Shown: piece by piece, positions 56,409-64,000 of the stretch
How the letters are laid out: each line of letters opens with the position of its first letter
Numbering within the stretch: position 1 is the first letter of the stretch
Assembly: GCF_900106065.1 (NCBI RefSeq)
Contig: NZ_LT629796.1
Coordinates: 5,556,501 to 5,620,500 of the forward strand
Direction: 5' to 3'
DNA from: Pseudomonas mandelii
GTDB lineage: Bacteria; Pseudomonadota; Gammaproteobacteria; Pseudomonadales; Pseudomonadaceae
DNA length: 64,000 nucleotides
Program-made: the position numbers and the translations under genes
Notes under the pieces: generated by a model
Databases searched by the model: none
What the model was told of the DNA's origin: nothing
The model's input: the letters and a program-made list of their open reading frames with translations, nothing else

Positions 56409-56429
56409 AAGATTGATGACGGAGATAGT

Positions 56430-56790
56430 GGCGATTGTTGAACCGCAGGTCGGGGCGTATGTAGCGCAGGATCAACAAGCCAAACCCCAGCGCCAGGAAG
56501 CCATAGACACCGAACAGGGCAGCGTGGGCATGTAGCGGGGTGGTGTTCAAACCTTGTATGTAGAACAGCGCGATTGGCGGGTTGATCAGGAAACCGAAGA
56601 CTCCGGCACCGAGCATGTTCCAGAAGGCGCAGGCCACGAAAAACTGTAATGGCCAACGCACGCGTTCCATCCACGGGGCGCGGTCGCGCAGACGCCCGTT
56701 TTCCCCAGGCCAACTCAGTTTCCCACTCAAGTCGTTGGTTTCGACTACAGTGGTAAGACTCTGCATAAAGCCATAACAAGACGGAGAGTT
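56430..56790 (-). pseudogene. Internal fragment of nitric oxide reductase large subunit (norB-like)
   Basis: Minus strand translation includes WPLQFFVACAFWNMLGAGVF, GFLINPPIALFYIQGLNTTP, LHAHAALFGVYGFLALGFGL and LRYIRPDLRF, the last membrane helices of NorB-type heme-copper NO reductases including the conserved HAHAALFG. The N-terminal two-thirds and C-terminus are absent; the fragment is joined to the sensor kinase remnant near 56425. It ends against the TAXI gene start. Confidence 0.8.
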
Positions 56791-56794
56791 TTCC

Positions 56795-57748
56795 ATGCGA
56801 GTAACCAGTCGCTTTAGCCTCTTTGCGGCCACCGCTGCGTTGACAGTCTCGTGCGCAGCTAACGCCGCACCTGTGTTCATAAACATCCTTACAGGTGGTA
56901 CTAGCGGGGTTTATTACCCCATTGGGGTTGGGCTGTCACAGATATACAGCGATGGGATACCGGGTGCGAAGACTTCTGTCCAAGCGACCAAAGCCTCGGT
57001 GGAAAATCTCAACCTTTTACAAGCTGGTCGTGGGGAGCTCGCTCTGGCGCTTGGTGACTCTGTGGCTGATGCAAAAAACGGAGTAGAAGATGCCGGCTTC
57101 AAGGCCCCGCTGACAAAGTTGCGAGCAATTGCAGGCGCCTATCCGAACTACATTCAAATTGTTGCGAATAAAGAGTCCGGCATCAAAACCTTGGCGGATT
57201 TGAAAGGGAAAACCATCTCCGTCGGCGCCCCTAAGTCCGGTACCGAACTGAACGCACGTGCGATTTTCAAAGCGGCGGGATTGACGTACGAAGACATGAG
57301 CAAAGTCCAATATCTACCCTTCGCGGAGTCGGTAGAGCTGATCAAAAACCGTCAGTTAGATGCCACGCTTCAGTCCTCGGGGTTAGGCATGGCGGCCATC
57401 CGCGACCTTTCCTCAACCATGCCATTGAACTACGTCGCGATCCCTCCTGATGTGGTTACGAAAATCGGCAATGCCGCTTATCAGCCTGCACAAATTCCAG
57501 CCAATACCTATGACGGACAACCTGAGTCAGTGCCTACTGTGGCGATCACTAATATTTTTGTGACGCGCGAGGACGTCTCAGAGGATGTTGCCTACCAGAT
57601 GACCAAGCTGATGTTCGAAAACCTCACTCGCCTGGGTAATTCTCACTCAGCCGCCAAGGACATCAAGTTGCAAAATGCTGCCAGGAATCTACCCATTCCA
57701 CTTCACCCCGGTGCCGAGCGCTACTACAAAGAAGCTGGAGCGCTGTAA
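56795..57748 (+). CDS. TAXI-family TRAP transporter solute-binding protein
   Basis: 317 residues; GGAGAG lies before the ATG. Signal peptide MRVTSRFSLFAATAALTVSC, cleaved after ANA. TAXI motifs: INILTGGTSGVYYPIGVGLS near the mature N-terminus, KASVENLNLLQAGRGELALA, ISVGAPKSGTELNAR and a C-terminal LHPGAERYYKEAG. It binds a small acidic solute (glutamate-like in the few known members) in the periplasm and delivers it to the fused permease 81 bases downstream. Confidence 0.93.
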   Translation: MRVTSRFSLFAATAALTVSCAANAAPVFINILTGGTSGVYYPIGVGLSQIYSDGIPGAKTSVQATKASVENLNLLQAGRGELALALGDSVADAKNGVEDAGFKAPLTKLRAIAGAYPNYIQIVANKESGIKTLADLKGKTISVGAPKSGTELNARAIFKAAGLTYEDMSKVQYLPFAESVELIKNRQLDATLQSSGLGMAAIRDLSSTMPLNYVAIPPDVVTKIGNAAYQPAQIPANTYDGQPESVPTVAITNIFVTREDVSEDVAYQMTKLMFENLTRLGNSHSAAKDIKLQNAARNLPIPLHPGAERYYKEAGAL

Positions 57749-57829
57749 TCCAAAAACGCGCCACGGGGATGGTCGCTAGAGCGATAGAGCGGTTCGTACC
57801 CTTCTATGTAGTTTTGAGGCAGGTACCCA

Positions 57830-59857
57830 ATGAGCGAAGATCATCATGGCATCGCCGCCAACCCACGCGACTGGCCTAAGACGCTGTTCTACGTGGCGTT
57901 GTTGTTTTCTGTTTTCCAGATTGTTACCGCTGCGTTTGCGCCTGTTTCCAGCCAGGTGCTGCGCGCGGTGCACGTTGGTTTCCTGCTGTGGGTGGTGTTT
58001 CTGAGTTACCCGGCTTACGGCAGAGCACGTCCTTGGCAGCCGCTGGCCTGGATATTGAGCCTCGCGGGGATTACCACTGCTTTGTATCAATGGTTCTTCG
58101 AGGCGGATTTGATCCAGCGTTCAGGTGACCTGACTACAGCTGACATGGTGGTTGGGCTGGTATTGATCGCCTTGGTGTTTGAGGCGGCGCGTCGGGTGAT
58201 GGGGATCGCTTTGCCTGTCATCTGTGGTTTGTTTCTGGCCTACGGTCTATTGGGTGAATACCTGCCAGGCGACCTGGCTCATCGAGGCTACGGATTCGAT
58301 CAAATCGTCAACCAGTTGTCATTCGGCACCGAAGGTCTCTACGGGACACCAACCTACGTTTCCGCTACCTATATTTTCCTGTTCATTTTGTTCGGGTCCT
58401 TTCTCGAACAGGCCGGCATGATCAAATTGTTCACAGATTTCGCGATGGGACTGTTTGGCCACAAACTCGGGGGGCCGGCAAAAGTATCGGTCGCGTCATC
58501 GGCTTTGATGGGGACGATCACAGGCTCAGGCATTGCGAACGTTGTCACAACCGGGCAGTTCACGATTCCATTGATGAAGCGCTTCGGCTACAAGGCAGCA
58601 TTTGCTGGCGGCGTAGAGGCGACTTCGAGCATGGGCAGCCAACTGATGCCGCCTGTGATGGGGGCTGTCGCGTTTATTATGGCGGAAACAATTAATGTCC
58701 CGTTTGTAGAGATCGCCAAAGCTGCGTTAATTCCAGCCATCCTGTATTTCGGTTCGGTGTTCTGGATGGTTCACCTTGAGGCAAAACGTTCCGACCTTAA
58801 GGGGTTACCCAAAGACCAATGCCCCAGCGCATGGGGTGCGGTAAAGGAAAGCTGGTATTTGCTGATTCCGCTTTTTGTCTTGGTCTACCTGCTGTTTTCC
58901 GGACGTACTCCGCTGTTCTCCGGAATGGTGGGGCTGGCGCTAACAGCCATCGTTATTCTCGGTTCGGCAATCATTCTTCGGGTGTCCAGTTTCGCGTTGC
59001 GGTGTGCGTTCTGGATCGCGCTTGGTGTCCTCTGCGTCGGTTTTTTCCAGTTGGGTATTAGCGTGATCTTTGCGGTGATCGCCACGTTAGTGGTCATCTG
59101 CTGGTTCATTCAGGGAGGCCGAGCAACCCTGAGTATTTGCCTGCATGCGTTAGTCGAAGGTGCTCGCCATGCTGTACCGGTCGGGATTGCTTGCGCGCTA
59201 GTGGGAATCATCATCGGCGTAGTGTCATTGACGGGGATAGCCTCGACTTTCGCTGGTTACATACTGGCCATCGGCAGGGATAATTTGTTGTTGTCACTCA
59301 TACTGACGATGATTACCTGCCTTGTGTTGGGCATGGGTATCCCGACGATTCCCAACTACATCATTACCAGTTCGATTGCAGCACCTGCTCTGCTTGAGTT
59401 GGGTGTGCCGCTGATCGTGTCGCACATGTTCGTTTTCTATTTCGGAATTCTTGCAGACCTTACGCCACCGGTTGCCTTGGCATGCTTTGCCGCGGCGCCC
59501 ATCGCCAAGGAAACAGGATTCAAGATCAGTCTGTGGGCGGTTCGTATTGCATTGGCTGGCTTTGTCATTCCGTTCATGGCGGTCTACAACCCTGCGCTCA
59601 TGATGCAAGGCGACAATTTGTGGATGACGGCTTATATGTTGGTGAAGACAGTGTTGGCCGTTGGCCTCTGGGGAATGGCGTCCACAGGTTATCTGCAACA
59701 GAAGATGCCGATTTGGGAGCGTGTATTGAGTTTCGCCGCAGGTGCTTTGTTGGTCGTTGCGCTGCCGTTGACTGACGAAATCGGTTTCGTGCTGGGTGTG
59801 TTGATAATACTTCAGCATGTCTGGCGATCTCGTCGTGTCAGACCGGCCATCGCATGA
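57830..59857 (+). CDS. TRAP transporter permease, fused small and large subunits (TAXI type)
   Basis: 675 residues with about 17-18 hydrophobic segments. The first ~200 residues correspond to the small DctQ-like part, the rest to DctM (FGSFLEQAGMIKLFTDFAMG, MGTITGSGIANVVTTGQFTI, MGSQLMPPVMGAVAFIMAET, LGMGIPTIPNYIITSSIAAP, HMFVFYFGILADLTPPVALA). Fused permeases partner TAXI binding proteins. Sodium-driven uptake across the inner membrane. Its TGA overlaps the following DUF1850 ATG (ATGA). Confidence 0.95.
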   Translation: MSEDHHGIAANPRDWPKTLFYVALLFSVFQIVTAAFAPVSSQVLRAVHVGFLLWVVFLSYPAYGRARPWQPLAWILSLAGITTALYQWFFEADLIQRSGDLTTADMVVGLVLIALVFEAARRVMGIALPVICGLFLAYGLLGEYLPGDLAHRGYGFDQIVNQLSFGTEGLYGTPTYVSATYIFLFILFGSFLEQAGMIKLFTDFAMGLFGHKLGGPAKVSVASSALMGTITGSGIANVVTTGQFTIPLMKRFGYKAAFAGGVEATSSMGSQLMPPVMGAVAFIMAETINVPFVEIAKAALIPAILYFGSVFWMVHLEAKRSDLKGLPKDQCPSAWGAVKESWYLLIPLFVLVYLLFSGRTPLFSGMVGLALTAIVILGSAIILRVSSFALRCAFWIALGVLCVGFFQLGISVIFAVIATLVVICWFIQGGRATLSICLHALVEGARHAVPVGIACALVGIIIGVVSLTGIASTFAGYILAIGRDNLLLSLILTMITCLVLGMGIPTIPNYIITSSIAAPALLELGVPLIVSHMFVFYFGILADLTPPVALACFAAAPIAKETGFKISLWAVRIALAGFVIPFMAVYNPALMMQGDNLWMTAYMLVKTVLAVGLWGMASTGYLQQKMPIWERVLSFAAGALLVVALPLTDEIGFVLGVLIILQHVWRSRRVRPAIA

Positions 59858-60252
59858 TTGGCTTGTGCCTGGGTTTGGCCGGCGTCGCCTGGGCCCAACT
59901 CCCTGTTTCAAGCTTTACACTGGCTTGGAACCACTCAATTGAAAAAATTCGTTGGGAAGAAGACTACCGCGTCTCGGAGCAGGGACTTGTGCTCACCGAG
60001 GCCAGGGTCAAAGGGAATGGCGCGGGTATGGAGATTCCCCCGGAGGCCAGGTTGGAAAAAGGCAGTTGGCACTATCAACGTCACCTGCCGCCTTTGCAGC
60101 CTCTGAGTCTGGGACGCACCCCGCAAGCAGGTGACTACCAGTTATGCTTCCAACAGCAATGTCATGAGATGAGCGAGTGGCTAGGGCCACCCGTCAGCAA
60201 CCCGGCCTCAGTGGATCTATGGAGTTGCTGGACGGACTCAGGACAACGCTAA
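59854..60252 (+). CDS. DUF1850 protein, accessory to TAXI-TRAP systems
   Basis: 132 residues, 4-base overlap with the permease. Hydrophobic N-terminus (MIGLCLGLAGVAWAQL) may be a signal or anchor. SFTLAWNHSIEKIRWEEDYR carries the W-x-H-S-I-E-K core and GAGMEIPPEARLEKGSWHY the second conserved block of DUF1850. These small proteins regularly follow TAXI-TRAP permeases; function unknown. Completes the three-gene unit 56795-60252. Confidence 0.88.
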   Translation: MIGLCLGLAGVAWAQLPVSSFTLAWNHSIEKIRWEEDYRVSEQGLVLTEARVKGNGAGMEIPPEARLEKGSWHYQRHLPPLQPLSLGRTPQAGDYQLCFQQQCHEMSEWLGPPVSNPASVDLWSCWTDSGQR

Positions 60253-60279
60253 GTGACCGGGGTAGCACAAACGTGAAAG

Positions 60280-60316
60280 CCCTGTCCGGATACGAACGTC
60301 CAGTACCCGGACAGGG
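60280..60316. terminator. Shared hairpin between converging TRAP operons
   Basis: CCCTGTCCGG and CCGGACAGGG form a perfect 10-bp stem with a 17-base loop, between the ends of the DUF1850 gene (plus) and dctM (minus). No long T-run on either side. Probably a bidirectional transcript end. Confidence 0.6.
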
Positions 60317-60322
60317 GGCGCA

Positions 60323-61606
60323 TCAGCTCATGCCCAGCCAGTTTGGTAAAGCCAGGGAGATCCAAGGCACGTAGGTAATCAGGATCAGGAACAGGAACAG
60401 TATCATCAGCCAAGGCATGGCGGCTCTGATCGTCGCCGGCAGTGTCATACCCGTCACAGCAGAGGTCACGAACAGGTTCAGACCCACGGGCGGCGTGATC
60501 AAGCCGATCTCCAGATTCACCACCATAATGATGCCCAGGTGAATCGGATCGATACCCAGCTTCATGGCGATGGGGAAGAGGATCGGTGCCAGGATCAGGA
60601 TGATGGCCGAGGGTTCCATAAAAGCCCCTGCAATCAACAGCACAATGTTCACCACCAGCAGGAACATCACCGGTGTCAGCCCCGCTTCAATCACCCACGC
60701 GGTGATCTGTTGCGGTAGCTGCTCAGTGGTCAAAACGTGCGCGAAGAGCATGGCGTTGGCAATAATGAACATCAGCATGATGCTCAGCTTGGCCGAGTCC
60801 AGCAGGACCTTTGGCGTTTCGCGGAACGTCAGGTCTTTGTAGACGAACAAGGCGATGAAGGCCGAGTACACGGCCGCCACCGCCGCAGCTTCGGTGGGGG
60901 TAAACATCCCGGAGTAGATACCTCCCAGGATGATGAACATCAGCAGTAGACCCCAGATCGCCTTGCGTGCCGTGCCAAGCCATTCACGGAACGTCGCGCG
61001 CGGCATGGCGGGCAGCTTTTTCTTCACGGCGACGATGTAGATCGCCACCATCAGCGCCAACCCCAGCAGCAGGCCTGGTAACACGCCCGCCATGAACAGT
61101 TTGCCGACAGACGTTTCGGTCGCGGCGGCGTAGACCACCATGACGATCGAGGGTGGAATCAGGATGCCCAGGGTCCCAGCGTTACAGACGATCCCCGCGC
61201 CGAAGGCCTGCGGATAACCGGAGCGGACCATGCCGGCAATGGCAATTGAACCCACCGCCGCCACAGTGGCTGGGCTCGATCCTGAAAGGGCAGCGAACAA
61301 CATGCACGCCAACACGGCAGCGATAGCCAGACCACCACGGATATGACCGACACAGGCATTGGCAAAGTCAATCAGCCGCCGAGCGACGCCACCGGTGGTC
61401 ATGAAGGCCCCCGCGAGCAGAAAGAACGGGATGGCCAGCAGCGTGTAGTGCTCCGACGTTTCGAACAACTTGATCGCCAGTGAGCGCACGGAGTCCGGGC
61501 TGAAAAAAACGATGGTCAGTGAGCCTGCTAACCCCAGGGAGATAGCAATGGGAACGCCGATCAACATCAGCACGAACAATGATGCAAAGAGGAAGGCAAT
61601 GGTCAT
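60323..61606 (-). CDS. dctM: TRAP dicarboxylate transporter, large permease DctM
   Basis: 427 residues with about 12 helices. IAISLGLAGSLTIVFFSPDS, FFLLAGAFMTTGGVARRLID, ALSGSSPATVAAVGSIAIAG, AGTLGILIPPSIVMVVYAAA and VNLEIGLITPPVGLNLFVTS are DctM signatures. Ion-coupled uptake of C4-dicarboxylates such as succinate, malate and fumarate. Its ATG overlaps the dctQ stop (ATGA). Substrate assigned from the DctP neighbour. Confidence 0.94.
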   Translation of the reverse strand: MTIAFLFASLFVLMLIGVPIAISLGLAGSLTIVFFSPDSVRSLAIKLFETSEHYTLLAIPFFLLAGAFMTTGGVARRLIDFANACVGHIRGGLAIAAVLACMLFAALSGSSPATVAAVGSIAIAGMVRSGYPQAFGAGIVCNAGTLGILIPPSIVMVVYAAATETSVGKLFMAGVLPGLLLGLALMVAIYIVAVKKKLPAMPRATFREWLGTARKAIWGLLLMFIILGGIYSGMFTPTEAAAVAAVYSAFIALFVYKDLTFRETPKVLLDSAKLSIMLMFIIANAMLFAHVLTTEQLPQQITAWVIEAGLTPVMFLLVVNIVLLIAGAFMEPSAIILILAPILFPIAMKLGIDPIHLGIIMVVNLEIGLITPPVGLNLFVTSAVTGMTLPATIRAAMPWLMILFLFLILITYVPWISLALPNWLGMS

Positions 61607-62235
61607 GACTTGTCATCCTCGTGTTCGGTCAGCTTCAACGCATCTGCGGCTTCATCAGCCAGGCCCAGGCCGGTCTGCCTGTTTTGCAGGATGCGCACGA
61701 GAATTTCAGCGAAACGGATGAAAACCAAGGCGAACCCTACGGGGACGATCAACCCGATGTGCCATTGCATGATCCCGTATTGGCCCAGGTCTTCGGCGCC
61801 AATTTGGGCAACCATCAAGGTCTGGATCCAGCCAAAACTGGCGATGCTGAGCAGCCCGGCATAAGTCAGGCAGAAAAGGCAGGCGATAATGCCAATGAAC
61901 CGTTGCACCGGTTTGCTGGCCAGTTTGACCAGGGCGTCGACGCCGATATGGCCTGCGGTGCGCACGCCGTACGACAGCCCGAAAAATATCAGCCAGCCAA
62001 ACAGGGCCTTGGTCAGTGAGGTGCTCCAGGTCATGGCTTGTGCCATACCCATGACGCCGTCGCCGATGGCGAACAGCGATTCGCTGGCGCCTTCCCAGCT
62101 CTCGGCGAGGCGGTAGAACAGGGTGTAGAGGTTGTTGAGGACAACGTAGACGAATGTTACCAACGTCATGGCCGCCAGAAGGAAGACGATGAAGCCTTCC
62201 TCGAAGTGTTCCCAGATGCGCCGAAGAGCATTCAT
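61603..62235 (-). CDS. dctQ: TRAP dicarboxylate transporter, small permease DctQ
   Basis: 210 residues from ATG 62235, nine bases after AGGAG; ATG 62244 abuts that site and is rejected. Four membrane helices: EEGFIVFLLAAMTLVTFVYV, LFGWLIFFGLSYGVRTAGHI (with the DctQ core G-x-H-I-x-V-D), RFIGIIACLFCLTYAGLLSI and WHIGLIVPVGFALVFIRFAE. Longer N-terminal part than short DctQ, as in pseudomonad DctQ. Middle gene of dctPQM. Confidence 0.92.
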   Translation of the reverse strand: MNALRRIWEHFEEGFIVFLLAAMTLVTFVYVVLNNLYTLFYRLAESWEGASESLFAIGDGVMGMAQAMTWSTSLTKALFGWLIFFGLSYGVRTAGHIGVDALVKLASKPVQRFIGIIACLFCLTYAGLLSIASFGWIQTLMVAQIGAEDLGQYGIMQWHIGLIVPVGFALVFIRFAEILVRILQNRQTGLGLADEAADALKLTEHEDDKS

Positions 62236-62302
62236 GGATGGCATCTCCTGTAGCGGATGGCAGGCAGGTGCTGCCAAGGCGGCAACACCTGTCGTCCACC
62301 GA

Positions 62303-63376
<1,074 letters not shown>

Positions 63377-63557
63377 CTAGGCAGAAAACCGCGATTTGAA
63401 AGGCGATGACTGAATGTAGTTAGAAATCTTGTCTGTAAGAGGGTGTCGCCTTCGGAAACACTCTCTTACAATATTAACGCTTGGCGTGAATGCGCTAAGG
63501 GTTAGCGGCGTGTCGTGTTTAATCGGCTTCGGTGATTTCAGCGTTGTTATCCGGCGT

Positions 63558-64000
63558 TTATCGCATGGTCAACGTCAACTGATACGCCCCCTGGGCCCGG
63601 TTAGTACGGGTGATCGTCACGACGCCACTGCCCACTTCAAGTTGCACGTTCTCGCCTTTCAGTATCGATTCGTCAATCTTATGCGGTATTGATAAGCCCA
63701 GCGCTCTCACCGAGAGGCGCTTGGTGGCTTTGATCATTTCACGCTTGGCATCATCGGCGAGAGAGGGCGACGCGATATCGATGATCAGACTGAGATGTTC
63801 AGGTATGTGGTCGGCGCCTTGTGCAACAAATCTAATAGTATTGCCGCTAGTACTGTCGGCGCGGATATCCCGTACAGGACTCGAACAACCTTCCGTCCCA
63901 TCCGCGCTGGTCGACCATGTATTCGCGCGCAGTCGAGTATCGCTGTCAGGGCCCGAAAACACAGTATCTTTCGCAATCCAGCTAGGCGGACCAGCGAATC
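63558..64000 (-). CDS. Hypothetical protein, N-terminus outside window
   Basis: The frame is open from the stop at 63558 to the window end (147 codons seen). Translation includes WIAKDTVFSGPDSDTRLRAN, RADSTSGNTIRFVAQGADHI, SLIIDIASPSLADDAKREMI and QLEVGSGVVTITRTNRAQGA. The alternating hydrophobic pattern of the last 60 residues suggests beta structure. No family recognised. GTG 63962 could be an internal start, but sensible protein continues upstream of it, so I treat the gene as cut by the edge. Confidence 0.55.
   Translation of the reverse strand, partial: FAGPPSWIAKDTVFSGPDSDTRLRANTWSTSADGTEGCSSPVRDIRADSTSGNTIRFVAQGADHIPEHLSLIIDIASPSLADDAKREMIKATKRLSVRALGLSIPHKIDESILKGENVQLEVGSGVVTITRTNRAQGAYQLTLTMR

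Overview
The window is chromosomal DNA from a Pseudomonas of the P. fluorescens complex. The evidence is the gacA-uvrC-pgsA-tRNA-Gly(GCC) gene order, the TTG-started gacA, high-GC codon use, palindromic REP doublets built on TTCGCGGGCAAGCCTCGCTCC, and Pseudomonas-type small conserved proteins. I saw no insertion sequence, prophage or CRISPR array.

Region 1 (1-9.6 kb): a truncated hybrid sensor kinase, a stand-alone PilT/PilU-type ATPase, and a 1286-residue orphan protein with a hydrophobic central segment and a C-terminal HExxH aspzincin-like domain, read here as a candidate polypeptide toxin. Region 2 (7.7-13.8 kb): a complete (R)-3-hydroxybutyrate module of GntP-type permease, 3-hydroxybutyrate dehydrogenase, acetoacetyl-CoA synthetase and an RpoN-dependent activator. 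A near-consensus sigma-54 promoter lies before the permease, and three REP doublets are interspersed. Region 3 (13.8-26.6 kb): core genome with yejABEF peptide importer, parvulin, cytoplasmic-type family I.1 lipase, DAHP synthase preceded by an attenuator with an aromatic-rich leader peptide, a GNAT acetyltransferase, gacA, uvrC, pgsA and tRNA-Gly.

Region 4 (26.6-39.4 kb): accessory block downstream of tRNA-Gly, whose 3' end carries the 18-bp sequence used as integration target by ICEclc-like elements. It holds a QorB-like reductase with a LysR regulator, an FAD monooxygenase with a divergent sigma-54 activator and a promoter/enhancer pair, small conserved proteins, an EamA exporter, and an FeS-type photolyase/cryptochrome operon (DCC-family protein, small coupled ORF, folE, SDR, DUF6482-like, phrB). 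That operon is preceded by 11-bp-phased TTGTACA-like repeats resembling CarH/LitR (B12/light) operators. A decayed aldehyde dehydrogenase tail closes the block.

Region 5 (39.4-46.1 kb): complete D-xylose uptake/isomerisation operon xylA-xylFGH with divergent xylR. Region 6 (46.1-64 kb): GMC oxidoreductase with exported alpha/beta hydrolase, a degenerate HD-GYP/LuxR hybrid regulator, a LysR-controlled NTF2/SDR pair, SulP and TerC transporters, a scar made of a broken sensor kinase fused to a norB remnant, and two complete but unrelated TRAP transport systems facing each other (TAXI + fused permease + DUF1850; DctPQM). The window ends inside an unrecognised gene.

Overall this is a metabolically versatile soil/plant Pseudomonas region rich in uptake systems and dedicated regulators. 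The least explained items are the 1286-aa protein, the two-ORF aromatic leader and the light-type photolyase operon.
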